Source: JBBQSV01 sp038213615
GTDB lineage: Bacteria > Patescibacteriota > Saccharimonadia > Saccharimonadales > OMJO01
Direction of reading: 5' to 3'
Length of the DNA stretch: 41,850 bases
NCBI GenBank assembly: GCA_038213615.1
Contig: JBBQSV010000003.1
Coordinates: 1-41,850, forward strand
Positions within the stretch are counted from its first letter, which is position 1, and each line of letters starts with the position of its first letter. Below are positions 31,195 through 38,855 of the stretch, in pieces. The position numbers and the translations under genes were made by a program. The notes under the pieces are model-generated. The model saw only the letters and a program-made list of their open reading frames with translations, had not been told where the DNA came from and searched no databases.

Positions 31195-31977
31195 ATGTCG
31201 GCAGAATTAGATTGTACTTTGGTTGGCGAGTGGAGTCGTCAACACTCTTTGGCTTGGGTCTTACATCAACAGGGAAGCTATTCAGAGGTAGAGGCAATGC
31301 CAGAGGAGGCAGCCCTGGTTGACCCGCACTTTTTACAGTCGCAATTGTATGTGCCCAGTGGCAGCCCTAGCTGGGAGATACCCTCTGGCTACGCCGGTGT
31401 TGTATTCCCACCAAAAGAATTTTTAAAGATTGCTAGAAGCCCTCAAGACTTGGCTCGCCATGCCGATGTCCGTACACGGGGCGCAAGGGCCGAACAGTCC
31501 AACAAAGCCGAGGTTGTAGATACTGCTCGGCGGGCAGCCGTTCATGCTTTAATCGGCAAGGATCGAGCCGTTGAAGCCTTAGATCGCAACCTTGCCGAGC
31601 AACTGCTGGCGCTCAGGGCACTACGTACTGAGGTTGGTTTAGAATTACGCTATCCAAATTTACGCTGCCTTTCGGCGGCTGATTTACTTGGCTGTGCCGT
31701 AGTAGCCGAGTCCGCTATTCACGATGTTATATGTGTTGCTGCCGAGAGGCAAAAGTGGGATGACGAGAAACAAGCAACTGCTCGGGTAGTTCTAGATAGC
31801 AAGCTCTACACCGGCTCTAACTTTACTCAGTTGCGTAGCTGGTGGGAGTATATTCATGTTGCTGGCCACTATGTAAAGGTCAGGCGTAGTGCTATCGTAG
31901 AAGCGCGCAAAGTTACACAGGAGGCGCTTAGGCCCTACAAAGAATATGAAAGATCAAAGCAGCAGCAAGCAGCATGA
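31195..31977 (+). CDS. Unknown helical protein, 260 residues
   Basis: ATG 31195 is set by TAGGAGG six to seven bases upstream. Mixed N-terminal half (about 1-90) with VPSGSPSWEIPSGYAGVVFP; Ala/Arg/Glu-rich helical second half (about 95-255) including a Cys in NLRCLSAADLLGCAVV. No membrane segment, no family recognised. Its end overlaps the start of the Dus gene by 32 bases, so the two are probably co-expressed. Confidence 0.65.
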   Translation: MSAELDCTLVGEWSRQHSLAWVLHQQGSYSEVEAMPEEAALVDPHFLQSQLYVPSGSPSWEIPSGYAGVVFPPKEFLKIARSPQDLARHADVRTRGARAEQSNKAEVVDTARRAAVHALIGKDRAVEALDRNLAEQLLALRALRTEVGLELRYPNLRCLSAADLLGCAVVAESAIHDVICVAAERQKWDDEKQATARVVLDSKLYTGSNFTQLRSWWEYIHVAGHYVKVRRSAIVEARKVTQEALRPYKEYERSKQQQAA

Positions 31978-32917
31978 GGTGTTAGGGCATTTGCCCAAGC
32001 CATTCTTTATTTTGGCTCCCATGGACGACGTGACTGACACTGTGTTTCGCCAGGTGGTGGCTGATTGTGCGGCGCCGGATCTGTTTTTTACGGAGTTCGT
32101 GAATGTAGACGGCCTGCAGAGTCCCGGCCGTCCCAAATTGCTGCGCAAGCTCCAATTTGCTGCCAAAGAACACCCCCTGATTGCCCAGATCTGGGGTAAA
32201 ACACCGGATAACTTTTACAAAACCGCCAAAGATTTAGTGGCCATGGGCTTTGACGGCATAGATCTGAACTTCGGTTGCCCAGAAAAGTCAGTCATCAAAA
32301 ACGGTTGCTGCATTGGCATGATAAATAACAGGGAACTAGCAGGGGAGATTTTGCAGGCCACCAGGGCAGGGGCCGGTTCCCTGCCCGTTTCTGTTAAGAC
32401 TAGGCTAGGACTCAAAGACATCGATTACACCTGGCATGAGTTTTTGTTAAAGCATAAGCTTAACATGTTAACTATACACGGCAGAACAGCCAAAGAAATG
32501 AGCAAAGTGCCAGTGCATTGGGATGCCGTACAGCACATCCGCAAATTGCGCGACCAGCTGTCCCCTACTACGTTATTAGTTGGTAATGGTGATGTTAAAA
32601 CTCACGCAGAGGGCTTAGAACTTGCCAAAGAACACGGGCTAGACGGTGTCATGATTGGTCGCGGTATATTCGATGACCCATTTGTGTTTGCGGATCAGAG
32701 CCCGTGGGCAGGCTATACCAAACAGCAACGAGTCGAGCTTTATACTAAACACGTTAAGCTTTTTGCCAAAACTTGGCGTGGTGGCGAATACCCAGTGCGG
32801 GTGCTAAATAAGTTCTGCAAAGTTTACATCAATGGTTTTGACGGCGCCAAAGAACTGCGCGAACACTTGATGGCCGCTAACACTACAGATGAACTGTTGC
32901 GACTACTAGATGTCTGA
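31946..32917 (+). CDS. dus: tRNA-dihydrouridine synthase (Dus family)
   Basis: 323 residues, family length. TIM-barrel motifs in order: ILAPMDDVTDTVFR (residues 22-35), IDLNFGCPEKSV (105-116) with the proton-donor Cys111, SVKTRLG, LTIHGRTAKEM and GNGDVKT plus GVMIGRGIFDDP for FMN phosphate binding. It reduces specific uridines in tRNA D-loops using FMN and NADPH. Starts inside the previous gene (32-base overlap). The bacterial subgroup (DusA/B/C) cannot be fixed with confidence. Confidence 0.94.
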   Translation: MKDQSSSKQHEVLGHLPKPFFILAPMDDVTDTVFRQVVADCAAPDLFFTEFVNVDGLQSPGRPKLLRKLQFAAKEHPLIAQIWGKTPDNFYKTAKDLVAMGFDGIDLNFGCPEKSVIKNGCCIGMINNRELAGEILQATRAGAGSLPVSVKTRLGLKDIDYTWHEFLLKHKLNMLTIHGRTAKEMSKVPVHWDAVQHIRKLRDQLSPTTLLVGNGDVKTHAEGLELAKEHGLDGVMIGRGIFDDPFVFADQSPWAGYTKQQRVELYTKHVKLFAKTWRGGEYPVRVLNKFCKVYINGFDGAKELREHLMAANTTDELLRLLDV

Positions 32918-32923
32918 TATATT
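32915..32923 (+). promoter_or_regulatory. Extended -10 promoter, leaderless GTG start
   Basis: TGA (which is also the Dus stop) followed by TATATT, ending 6 bases before GTG 32930. Confidence 0.5.
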
Positions 32924-32929
32924 AAACAG

Positions 32930-33838
32930 GTGATAAAAGTTGCCAATCTGAGCAAAAGCTACAAGGGTAAACCGGCCGTTGATGACCTAAGTTTTGTGGT
33001 CGAAACCGGCAAAGTGACTGGCTTTTTGGGGCCCAACGGCGCCGGTAAATCTACCACCATGCGTCTGATGCTGGGGCTAGATAACGGCAGTGGACAGACT
33101 ATCTACAACGGCAAACAATTACGTGATTACGATGAACCATCAAAGATGGTGGGCATTTTGCTAGAGGCCAAAGCTTTTCACCCTACCCGCACAGCCCGCA
33201 ATCATTTGCGGATCCTAGCCACTGCGGGGAACATCCCGCTTAGTCGAGTAGATGACGTACTAGACATCGTGGGGCTCAAAGAAGTAGCCAAAAGCAAACC
33301 CGGCAAATTTAGCCTGGGTATGAGCCAGCGGTTAGGCATTGCAGCTGCCATATTGGGGGAACCCAAATATTTATTACTAGACGAACCGGCCAATGGATTA
33401 GATCCAGAAGGCATTGCTTGGTTACGCCAATTTATAAAAGACTATGCCGACCAAGGTAACGCCGTGCTGGTATCTAGCCATTTGCTTAGTGAAATGTCGC
33501 AAATGGCCGACAACGTGGTAGTGATCGGCAAGGGCAAGTTGATCGCCGATACCTCCACCAAACAGCTAATTGCTGGAAGCTCGCATTCTGGTGTTTTGGT
33601 TCGTACGCCAAAGACTAAAGAGTTAGAAACGGCATTGGGTAAGGCCAAGCTAGAATTTAAAAAGTCGGGCAGTGGTTTACTGGTATTCGGCGCCACCACC
33701 GACCGCGTTGGCAAGCTGGCATTTGACGCCAAGTTACCAGTGCTAGAGCTGGCCCCACAGCAGGCATCGCTAGAAGAAGCGTTTCTGGAACTAACTGCCG
33801 ATAGCCAAGAGTTCCAAGCCAAGGAGGCCAAATCATGA
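32930..33838 (+). CDS. ABC-2 exporter ATPase subunit (bacitracin/lantibiotic-type)
   Basis: 302 residues from GTG. Walker A GPNGAGKS (34-41), degenerate signature FSLGMSQRLGIAAAILG, Walker B LLLDEPANGLDPEG, and SSHLLSEMSQMADNVVVIGKG. The FSLGMxQR and DEPxNGLDPxG forms are typical of ATPases in BcrA/lantibiotic-type self-protection exporters. C-terminal domain about 215-302. Its TGA overlaps the permease start. Substrate unknown. Confidence 0.94.
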   Translation: MIKVANLSKSYKGKPAVDDLSFVVETGKVTGFLGPNGAGKSTTMRLMLGLDNGSGQTIYNGKQLRDYDEPSKMVGILLEAKAFHPTRTARNHLRILATAGNIPLSRVDDVLDIVGLKEVAKSKPGKFSLGMSQRLGIAAAILGEPKYLLLDEPANGLDPEGIAWLRQFIKDYADQGNAVLVSSHLLSEMSQMADNVVVIGKGKLIADTSTKQLIAGSSHSGVLVRTPKTKELETALGKAKLEFKKSGSGLLVFGATTDRVGKLAFDAKLPVLELAPQQASLEEAFLELTADSQEFQAKEAKS

Positions 33839-34572
33839 TGTCATCCATAAAAGCCGAGTTGCGCAAGATTGTCACGGTACGTTCGACCTATCTGATTTTG
33901 TGTTTTGTGATACTACTAAACGTGATTTTTGCTTTTTATGTTAACGGGCTTAAGCTGGATGCCAAGGCCGCTGGTGATCCATTGTTGCTACGCAACGACG
34001 TGCTTGATGCCATCAATGCGGTAGCCTTTTTCGGTTCCTTGATCGGCCTATTGCTTATCAGCCATGAATACCGCTACAACACCATTAGTTACACGCTGAC
34101 CTCGGCCAAACGCCGTAGCCAAGTTTTCTTCGCCAAGTTTGTGGCTATTAGCATCTTTGCCATTTTGTTCTCTGTCGGAGTGGCGATTTTGTCGCCCAGT
34201 TTGTCGTATTTAGGGCTGTCACTAAAAGGTTTACATATGGCTCACCAGAATATCGGGGTAGCCAATATACTATCTAGGACCATTTTTATGGGTTGGGGCA
34301 TGGCCATTTACGCTATGATAATTGCCAGCATTATTAGGGTGCAGGTGGGGGCCATTGCCACTATGTTTTTGGCAACACCGGTAGAAGGAATACTGAGCCT
34401 GGTATTAAAGCAAAACTCCGTTTACCTGCCGTTTACAGCCGTATCCAATGTGGCTCAAACCATGCATCAATACGAAACTACATCAGCAAAAGCAGCTGCT
34501 ACGTCATTGATCTACATTATTGTGCTTGGGGTGATTGCCAGGCAACTGTACCTGCGACGCGACGCCAACTAG
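33835..34572 (+). CDS. ABC-2 exporter permease subunit
   Basis: 245 residues, six membrane segments, with a short outer loop after the first and the segment SHEYRYNTISYTLTSAKRRSQVFFAK (about 75-100), the hallmark of the BcrB/NosY-like permeases in which EYRxxTIxxTL precedes helix 3. ATG 33835 overlaps the ATPase stop (4 bases). Pairs with the ATPase upstream. Confidence 0.92.
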   Translation: MMSSIKAELRKIVTVRSTYLILCFVILLNVIFAFYVNGLKLDAKAAGDPLLLRNDVLDAINAVAFFGSLIGLLLISHEYRYNTISYTLTSAKRRSQVFFAKFVAISIFAILFSVGVAILSPSLSYLGLSLKGLHMAHQNIGVANILSRTIFMGWGMAIYAMIIASIIRVQVGAIATMFLATPVEGILSLVLKQNSVYLPFTAVSNVAQTMHQYETTSAKAAATSLIYIIVLGVIARQLYLRRDAN

Positions 34573-34794
34573 AGATTAAACAAGATTCTTGGTGGAGATG
34601 GAGTAACCTTATTTGAAACTCGCCTACTAGAGGATATTCTAGCAGACATAGCCGAGGGCTGGGATAGTACGCGCCGCTGTATAGGTAGGGTCAGGGCTAG
34701 TGCTTTTACTGAGGTCAGCTATGTACTCTAAGGTGACTAGGAGTATAAGACGAAAGCGTTTGAAACAGCTATGATACGACTATTTGTACTGCCT

Positions 34795-35709
34795 TTAGTT
34801 TAGAGAGGCAAAGATACTTCTAAAGATGTTCTCGCCCTCGTGTCCGTGCTTATGACCGCTCAAAGTCCAATACAATTTACTGTTTGGCAACTTAGAGTGC
34901 AGTTCGTAAGCAGTATGAGGCGGACAGACCATATCATAACGACCTTGCACAATATGTACGGGCATATTTAACTTAGCAGCATTATCTAGTATGTGGCGGT
35001 CTGGTAAAAAACATCCATTAGATAGGTAATACATCTCAAGCCTTATACCTGCTGGGTCATATTCTTCAAAATCCTCTGCCTCGTGCCGGTCATTTAGTTG
35101 TATGACGCCTCCCTCAAGGCAGTCATATGCATAACCTGACAACTTCTGCTCATCAGCTGTACCATTAACGACTTTATCAAAGTGGTATTTGCTTGGGTCG
35201 CTGTAGTGTTCGGCTGGGGTTCTATCAAGGTAGGCTTGCCAAACATCGGGGAAGAAAGTTTTAAACTGACCTTTATCAATCCAGTTTGCCTCGGATTTTG
35301 AGCCAGTAAATACGCCGCCGATGACTAATGCGTGTATGCGCTCAGGATACCTGAGTGCATAAGCCAAAGCGAGCGTTGACCCCCATGAGCTACCGTGAAG
35401 AACAAAGGTTTTAGCGCTAAAGGCTTCTGCTATCTTTGTTATATCTTCAATGAGCTTGTCAGTAGCATTGTTTTCTAGTGAGCCATGGGGAGTGCTTTTA
35501 CCGCAGCCTCGTTGGTCAAAGAAAATTACGCGCTGGGTTTTAGGGTCAAACGCACCTTTGTGCTTATCTTTAACTTGGCTTCCTGGTCCACCGTGCAAAA
35601 AGATAATAGTGTTAGATGCATCAGGGTTGCCCCATTCTTGGATATAGAGCGTGTAACCATCCCCGACATCCAGCATCTTCTCGCTAATAACAAAATCGTC
35701 TCTATTCAT
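34795..35709 (-). CDS. pip: Proline iminopeptidase-type alpha/beta hydrolase
   Basis: 304 residues. HGGPG oxyanion motif (39-43), DQRGCGKSTPHG (65-76), nucleophile elbow GSSWG with Ser108, and QGRYDMVCPP followed by SGHKHG for the acid and histidine. These are the marks of the S33 prolyl aminopeptidases, which cut N-terminal proline from short peptides in the cytoplasm. No signal peptide. An extended -10 box lies 6 bases before the ATG. Useful to an organism living on host-derived peptides. A 222-bp gap to the ABC permease holds no convincing gene. Confidence 0.92.
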   Translation of the reverse strand: MNRDDFVISEKMLDVGDGYTLYIQEWGNPDASNTIIFLHGGPGSQVKDKHKGAFDPKTQRVIFFDQRGCGKSTPHGSLENNATDKLIEDITKIAEAFSAKTFVLHGSSWGSTLALAYALRYPERIHALVIGGVFTGSKSEANWIDKGQFKTFFPDVWQAYLDRTPAEHYSDPSKYHFDKVVNGTADEQKLSGYAYDCLEGGVIQLNDRHEAEDFEEYDPAGIRLEMYYLSNGCFLPDRHILDNAAKLNMPVHIVQGRYDMVCPPHTAYELHSKLPNSKLYWTLSGHKHGHEGENIFRSIFASLN

Positions 35710-35715
35710 GGTCTA

Positions 35716-35724
35716 ACTATAACA
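35716..35724 (-). promoter_or_regulatory. Extended -10 promoter, leaderless start of pip
   Basis: Minus strand TGT followed by TATAGT, ending 6 bases before ATG 35709. It touches the upstream tRNA terminator. Confidence 0.62.
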
Positions 35725-35744
35725 AAAAACACCCAGAGGATGTT
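35722..35744 (-). terminator. Terminator of the tRNA transcript
   Basis: Minus strand AACATCC-TCT-GGGTGTT (one T-G pair) followed by a run of T. Also possible on the plus strand. Confidence 0.75.
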
Positions 35745-35755
35745 TTTCAATTCCG

Positions 35756-36069
35756 TGGTGGGGGTGGAAAGAATTGAACTTTCGACCAATCGGTTATGCG
35801 TACCACTACAATTTTCACTGCCTCTTTCGAGTTTGTGGTCTGGACTGTCTCTTTATCCGCTACTAGGCGGATACCTGCCGTACAGTCTCTACACCTTCCC
35901 ATGAGTAACTCATGGGCTTGGCTCGGGATTGCCATGGTTAGGGTTCCCCGAATTTGACAGGATATACTTATCGGTTACCCGGTAAGCAGCCCTTTAACAT
36001 TTTGACATATCGAAGACTTAGCCAAATTGTTAATTGAGCCGACTGCTCTAACCACTGAGCTACACCCCC
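35756..36069 (-). tRNA. tRNA with CAU anticodon (probably tRNA-Ile2), interrupted by a group I intron
   Basis: Exon 1 is 36069-36037 and exon 2 is 35798-35756. Removing 35799-36036 gives a complete 76-nt tRNA: acceptor GGGGGTG/CACCCCC with all seven pairs, D arm GCTC-AGTGGTTA-GAGC, anticodon arm GTCGG-CTCATAA-CCGAT, variable TGGTC, T arm GAAAG-TTCAATT-CTTTC, discriminator A and encoded CCA. The anticodon is CAU. A paired G1-C72 excludes a bacterial initiator tRNA. The D loop of eight bases and the TGGTC variable loop are as in E. coli tRNA-Ile(CAU) rather than elongator tRNA-Met, so Ile2 (needing lysidine by TilS) is favoured but not proven. Confidence 0.92.
35799..36036 (-). other. Group I self-splicing intron (IC3-like) in the tRNA anticodon loop
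   Basis: 238 bases inserted between U33 and C34. The 5' exon ends in U and the intron ends in G, as group I splicing needs. GGCT of the exon can pair with GGCT near the intron start, giving the U-G pair at the splice site (P1). The conserved core is plain: GGCAATCCCGAGCCAAGC at 35933-35916, GGAAGGTGTAGAGACTGT at 35899-35882, and the partner GGATAAAGAGACAGTCC near 35858-35842. These match cyanobacterial tRNA-Leu and Azoarcus tRNA-Ile introns. No homing endonuclease frame is present. Confidence 0.93.
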
Positions 36070-36085
36070 GTGGCTAACAGGTAAG

Positions 36086-36094
36086 AGTATAACA
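36086..36094 (-). promoter_or_regulatory. Extended -10 promoter of the intron-containing tRNA gene
   Basis: Minus strand TGT followed by TATACT; transcription would start about ten bases before the tRNA 5' end. Confidence 0.6.
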
Positions 36095-36113
36095 TTTAAC
36101 GGGGAAAAAGTTG

Positions 36114-36119
36114 TATAAT
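36114..36119 (+). promoter_or_regulatory. -10 box, leaderless start of the DivIC-like gene
   Basis: Perfect TATAAT ending 7 bases before ATG 36127. Confidence 0.6.
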
Positions 36120-36126
36120 CAGGGCG

Positions 36127-36579
36127 ATGATCGACAAAATCAAAAACCTAATAAAAAGCCCTTTGGCTAAAAGCTTGGCAGACGTACGTGTGCTGGGCTT
36201 CGCACTGTTTGGTGTGCTAGTTTTGCTGGTCAGTTGGAGTGGGGTAGGCGTGATCCAAACCAATTATGATCTAGAAAAGCAGGTATCCAAGCTAGCCCAA
36301 GAAAATCAGGTATCTGTTTTGTCGAACGAGAACCTGAAACTGCGCAATAAATACTACGAAACAGATGACTACCTAGAACTAGCTGCCCGGCGGCAGTTTG
36401 GCAAGGCGCTGCCCGGCGAGACTTTGCTAATAGTGCCCCAAAACATCGCTATGGGTTATACCAAAGACCTGGCCAGTGCCAAGTCGGCCAAGCCCAAACA
36501 ATTAGAAAAGCCGTTTTACCAGCAAAATTTTCAGGCCTGGATGGACTTTTTCTTGCACCGTCGGTCGGTTATAGATTAG
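36127..36579 (+). CDS. Septum formation initiator (FtsB/DivIC) family protein
   Basis: 150 residues: one membrane segment at about 24-45, then a coiled coil (VIQTNYDLEKQVSKLAQENQVSVLSNENLKLRNKYYETDDYLELAARRQFG, about 46-98) ending in the family's LELAAR-FG-PGE pattern, and a variable tail. These proteins join the division complex with FtsL and FtsQ at the septum. The basic cytoplasmic N-terminus is short. No other division gene is in the window. Runs divergently from the tRNA gene. Confidence 0.87.
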   Translation: MIDKIKNLIKSPLAKSLADVRVLGFALFGVLVLLVSWSGVGVIQTNYDLEKQVSKLAQENQVSVLSNENLKLRNKYYETDDYLELAARRQFGKALPGETLLIVPQNIAMGYTKDLASAKSAKPKQLEKPFYQQNFQAWMDFFLHRRSVID

Positions 36580-36590
36580 CCCCAGGGGCA

Positions 36591-36619
36591 TTGACACGTT
36601 AACGTAACGAGCCTAAACT
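36591..36619 (+). promoter_or_regulatory. Promoter of the sedolisin-like protease gene
   Basis: Perfect TTGACA (36591-36596), 17-base spacer, TAAACT (36614-36619). The leader is about 17 bases without a clear Shine-Dalgarno site. Confidence 0.65.
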
Positions 36620-36642
36620 ATGTTTGTTAAGCGTAAGCTGTT

Positions 36643-37896
36643 ATGGCAAAGTCCCTCAAAAACAAAAAAAACACAGTTAGTAAAAAGAAGATTGACGAAT
36701 CTAGACTACGGATAGGTCTGTATTGGTTGGTATTCTTGATTTTGGCTGTTGGGGCTGTCTCGGCACTGCTAATTTTGAATTCTAATAAACAGCACAAGGG
36801 TGCCCAGCAGTTAAGTAGTTTTAAGGCCAAGCCATTCAGTCGTATCAGGACGCTGGCCAAGCCCAGCGTGGCCCCGCATGGTATAAGCCCAGCCAACATT
36901 AAACTGGCTTATGGCTTGCAGTCTGCAGGCAGCGGTCATGGCACGATTGCCATAATTGACGCTTTTGACGATCCAGCCATCGAATCCGACTTAGCTACCT
37001 TTTCACGTCAGTACAGATTACCGTCTTGCACCACCAAAAACCATTGTTTCGAGAAACACCTCTGTCAATATACTGGCACGGCCAATAATTGCGTGAAGAA
37101 TAATCGACACATTCGCAAGGTTGGTTCATCGTCCAGTTGGGCGATAGAGGTTGCCCTAGATGTAGAGTGGGCACATGCGATCGCTCCGGGTGCCAAGATA
37201 TTGCTAGTAAGTGCCAAGACGAATAGTGGCACGGACTTGTTGAATGCCGTAGATTACGCCAGGTCACGCAAGGATGTAGTGGCCGTGTCTATGAGTTGGG
37301 GCGGTGATGAATTTAGTGGCGAAGGTTTGTTCGAGAATCATTTTGTTAGCTCACAGGGCGCTACGTTTTTTGCCTCGTCTGGCGACAGTGGCCATGGTGT
37401 TAGCTGGCCAGCCGTTTCGGCCAATGTGGTGGGAGTCGGTGGTACCACGGTTAGGCTCAGTGGTGGAGTACTCAGCAGCGAGACGGCCTGGAGTGGTAGC
37501 GGTGGTGGCCTGAGTGCTTACATTCCGGAACCCGGCTATCAATCGACTTACGGGGTAGCTAATGCCAGCGGCAAGCGGGCAGTGCCAGATGTATCATATG
37601 CTGCCGACCCAGCAGGGGGTTTACCAGTTTATAACTCGGTTAGATTTGGCAGGTCGAGGGGCTGGTTCATAGTCGGTGGCACTAGCGCTGGTGCTCCGCA
37701 GTGGGCGGCTTTGCGGGCCATAAGCCCCAATGTCACCGCTACCAAGTTGTATGCTGATGCAGCCGCAACCGACCAAACCAAATTGGCAGATATTGCTAGC
37801 GGTTCCAACGGGAGTTGTGGTGTCACATACTGTTCAGCCAGTATTGGCTATGACTACGTTACCGGCCTGGGTTCACCGCGAGGCGCTAGCTTCTAG
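36643..37896 (+). CDS. Membrane-anchored sedolisin-family (S53) serine-carboxyl protease
   Basis: 417 residues. Lys-rich cytoplasmic start, membrane anchor (about 26-46), short linker, then the protease. Catalytic set seen: Glu169 and Asp173 in IEVALDVEWAHA, the oxyanion Asp248 in SSGDSG, Ser348 in GGTSAGAPQWA. The C-terminal Ca2+ site is also visible as DIASGSNG and GYDYVTGLGSPRG. Cys pairs at 129/135 and 141/150. The usual large S53 pro-domain is missing. It acts outside the cell, probably cutting proteins at acidic pH; a source of peptides for pip and transporters is a reasonable idea but inferred. Confidence 0.93.
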   Translation: MAKSLKNKKNTVSKKKIDESRLRIGLYWLVFLILAVGAVSALLILNSNKQHKGAQQLSSFKAKPFSRIRTLAKPSVAPHGISPANIKLAYGLQSAGSGHGTIAIIDAFDDPAIESDLATFSRQYRLPSCTTKNHCFEKHLCQYTGTANNCVKNNRHIRKVGSSSSWAIEVALDVEWAHAIAPGAKILLVSAKTNSGTDLLNAVDYARSRKDVVAVSMSWGGDEFSGEGLFENHFVSSQGATFFASSGDSGHGVSWPAVSANVVGVGGTTVRLSGGVLSSETAWSGSGGGLSAYIPEPGYQSTYGVANASGKRAVPDVSYAADPAGGLPVYNSVRFGRSRGWFIVGGTSAGAPQWAALRAISPNVTATKLYADAAATDQTKLADIASGSNGSCGVTYCSASIGYDYVTGLGSPRGASF

Positions 37897-37900
37897 TTGA

Positions 37901-38398
37901 TTACACTATTGCTCTGGCTAGTTGGTCAATAATCTGAATATTTGGTAGCTTGGTTAGTTCTTTGGGATCTAGCAGAGTTTTGCTAGATAGATTGCCACCA
38001 CCCATGACAACTTCTTTTTGTTCCAGCACGGCACTATCCACATAGACAGGCAGGTCTTTGATGCCAAAGGCCACCACTCCACCAATCTGCATGCCTGTTA
38101 GTTTTTGCGTAGTCTCTCCATCGGCGAAAGAGGCTTTTTTGACGCCCATTAACTGGCAAACTTTTTTGTTAACGTCTAGCCGGTGGGGGGCCAAGACTAC
38201 GCAAACAGCATATTTAGTCGGATCTACCTTGCGACTCATCACAATTATGGTATTGGCTGCTTGGCCGGGGTCTAGTTTGTACTTCTGGCAAAAAGCGGCC
38301 GTGTCGGCAGCATCTGGGTCGCACTCCATAACTTTGTAGATTATCCTGGCATTGTCTAGGGCCTGCTGGACCACTGGCATTAATTTTGCGTCACTCAC
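37901..38398 (-). CDS. YbaK/EbsC-type Cys-tRNA(Pro)/aminoacyl-tRNA deacylase
   Basis: 165 residues, the full domain length. Seen: the KLDPGQAANTIIVMSRK strand-helix, APHRLDVNKKVCQLMGVKKASFADGETTQKLTG and the GGVVAFGIKDLPVYVD strand, matching PF04073. Such enzymes remove mischarged amino acids from tRNA in trans. GTG start at 38398 supported by AGGAG five bases upstream. The stop is five bases from the convergent protease stop. Exact substrate (Cys-tRNA-Pro, Ala-tRNA-Pro or other) is not decided by sequence. Confidence 0.9.
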   Translation of the reverse strand: MSDAKLMPVVQQALDNARIIYKVMECDPDAADTAAFCQKYKLDPGQAANTIIVMSRKVDPTKYAVCVVLAPHRLDVNKKVCQLMGVKKASFADGETTQKLTGMQIGGVVAFGIKDLPVYVDSAVLEQKEVVMGGGNLSSKTLLDPKELTKLPNIQIIDQLARAIV

Positions 38399-38407
38399 AA
38401 GGCTCCT

Positions 38408-38821
38408 TTAGCCGGCACTTGTTTCTAGACGCCGCTTTTCTACGTATTTAACAAATATCGATGCACACTTAGAATTAGCAAATCGAATGTTAAAGTCGCC
38501 CAGCCTGGTGTGTAACGCCACGGCCGAAAATATAGCAGTGGTCCGCTTGATGCCAAACACCTCATCGTAAGTTACCTCGTCGGTTTTGGTGAAACCTGGC
38601 TTGTGGTCTAGGAATATAATCCGCAAATCGGTAGCCACCAGAATGCCTTCGCTGAGTCCAGGGCCACCGCTTTCGCTATAGCGGCCGTAAACTACGCCCT
38701 TGATGTGTTCGTTCTCGTGAATTACTTTGTGCAAATATTTGATGGCGAACTTTCTCATGCCAAAGCCGGTAACGCCCACTGCTTTTAGCTCGTCGATGAT
38801 TCTGTCGGCATGTTTGGTCAT
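38408..38821 (-). CDS. Bacterial PH-domain (YokE-like) protein
   Basis: 137 residues. Helical start, then a PH-like beta fold: HIKGVVYGRYSESGG, EGILVATDLRIIFLDHK, DEVTYDEVFGIKRTTAIFSAVALHTRLGDFNIRF, closing helix SIFVKYVEKRR. These are the marks of the bPH family (PF14470). Role in bacteria is poorly known; probably protein or lipid contact. Just upstream of ybaK with ten bases between, so one operon. A -10 box lies 6 bases before ATG 38821. Confidence 0.82.
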   Translation of the reverse strand: MTKHADRIIDELKAVGVTGFGMRKFAIKYLHKVIHENEHIKGVVYGRYSESGGPGLSEGILVATDLRIIFLDHKPGFTKTDEVTYDEVFGIKRTTAIFSAVALHTRLGDFNIRFANSKCASIFVKYVEKRRLETSAG

Positions 38822-38827
38822 AACTAT

Positions 38828-38837
38828 ATGATATAAC
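38828..38837. promoter_or_regulatory. Overlapping divergent -10 boxes
   Basis: Minus strand TATCAT (38828-38833) ends 6 bases before ATG 38821; plus strand TGA-TATAAC (38829-38837) faces the gene at 38856. The boxes overlap by two bases, as in the divergent pair at 1948-1954. Confidence 0.5.
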
Positions 38838-38855
38838 TTCTAGCCACAACTACCT

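Noticed and set aside
34573..34794. Open stretch of about 50 codons after the ABC permease stop (contains LLEDILADIAEGW)
   Set aside because: No ATG, GTG or TTG start in frame and no ribosome-binding site; at most a remnant. Nothing else supported in this gap.
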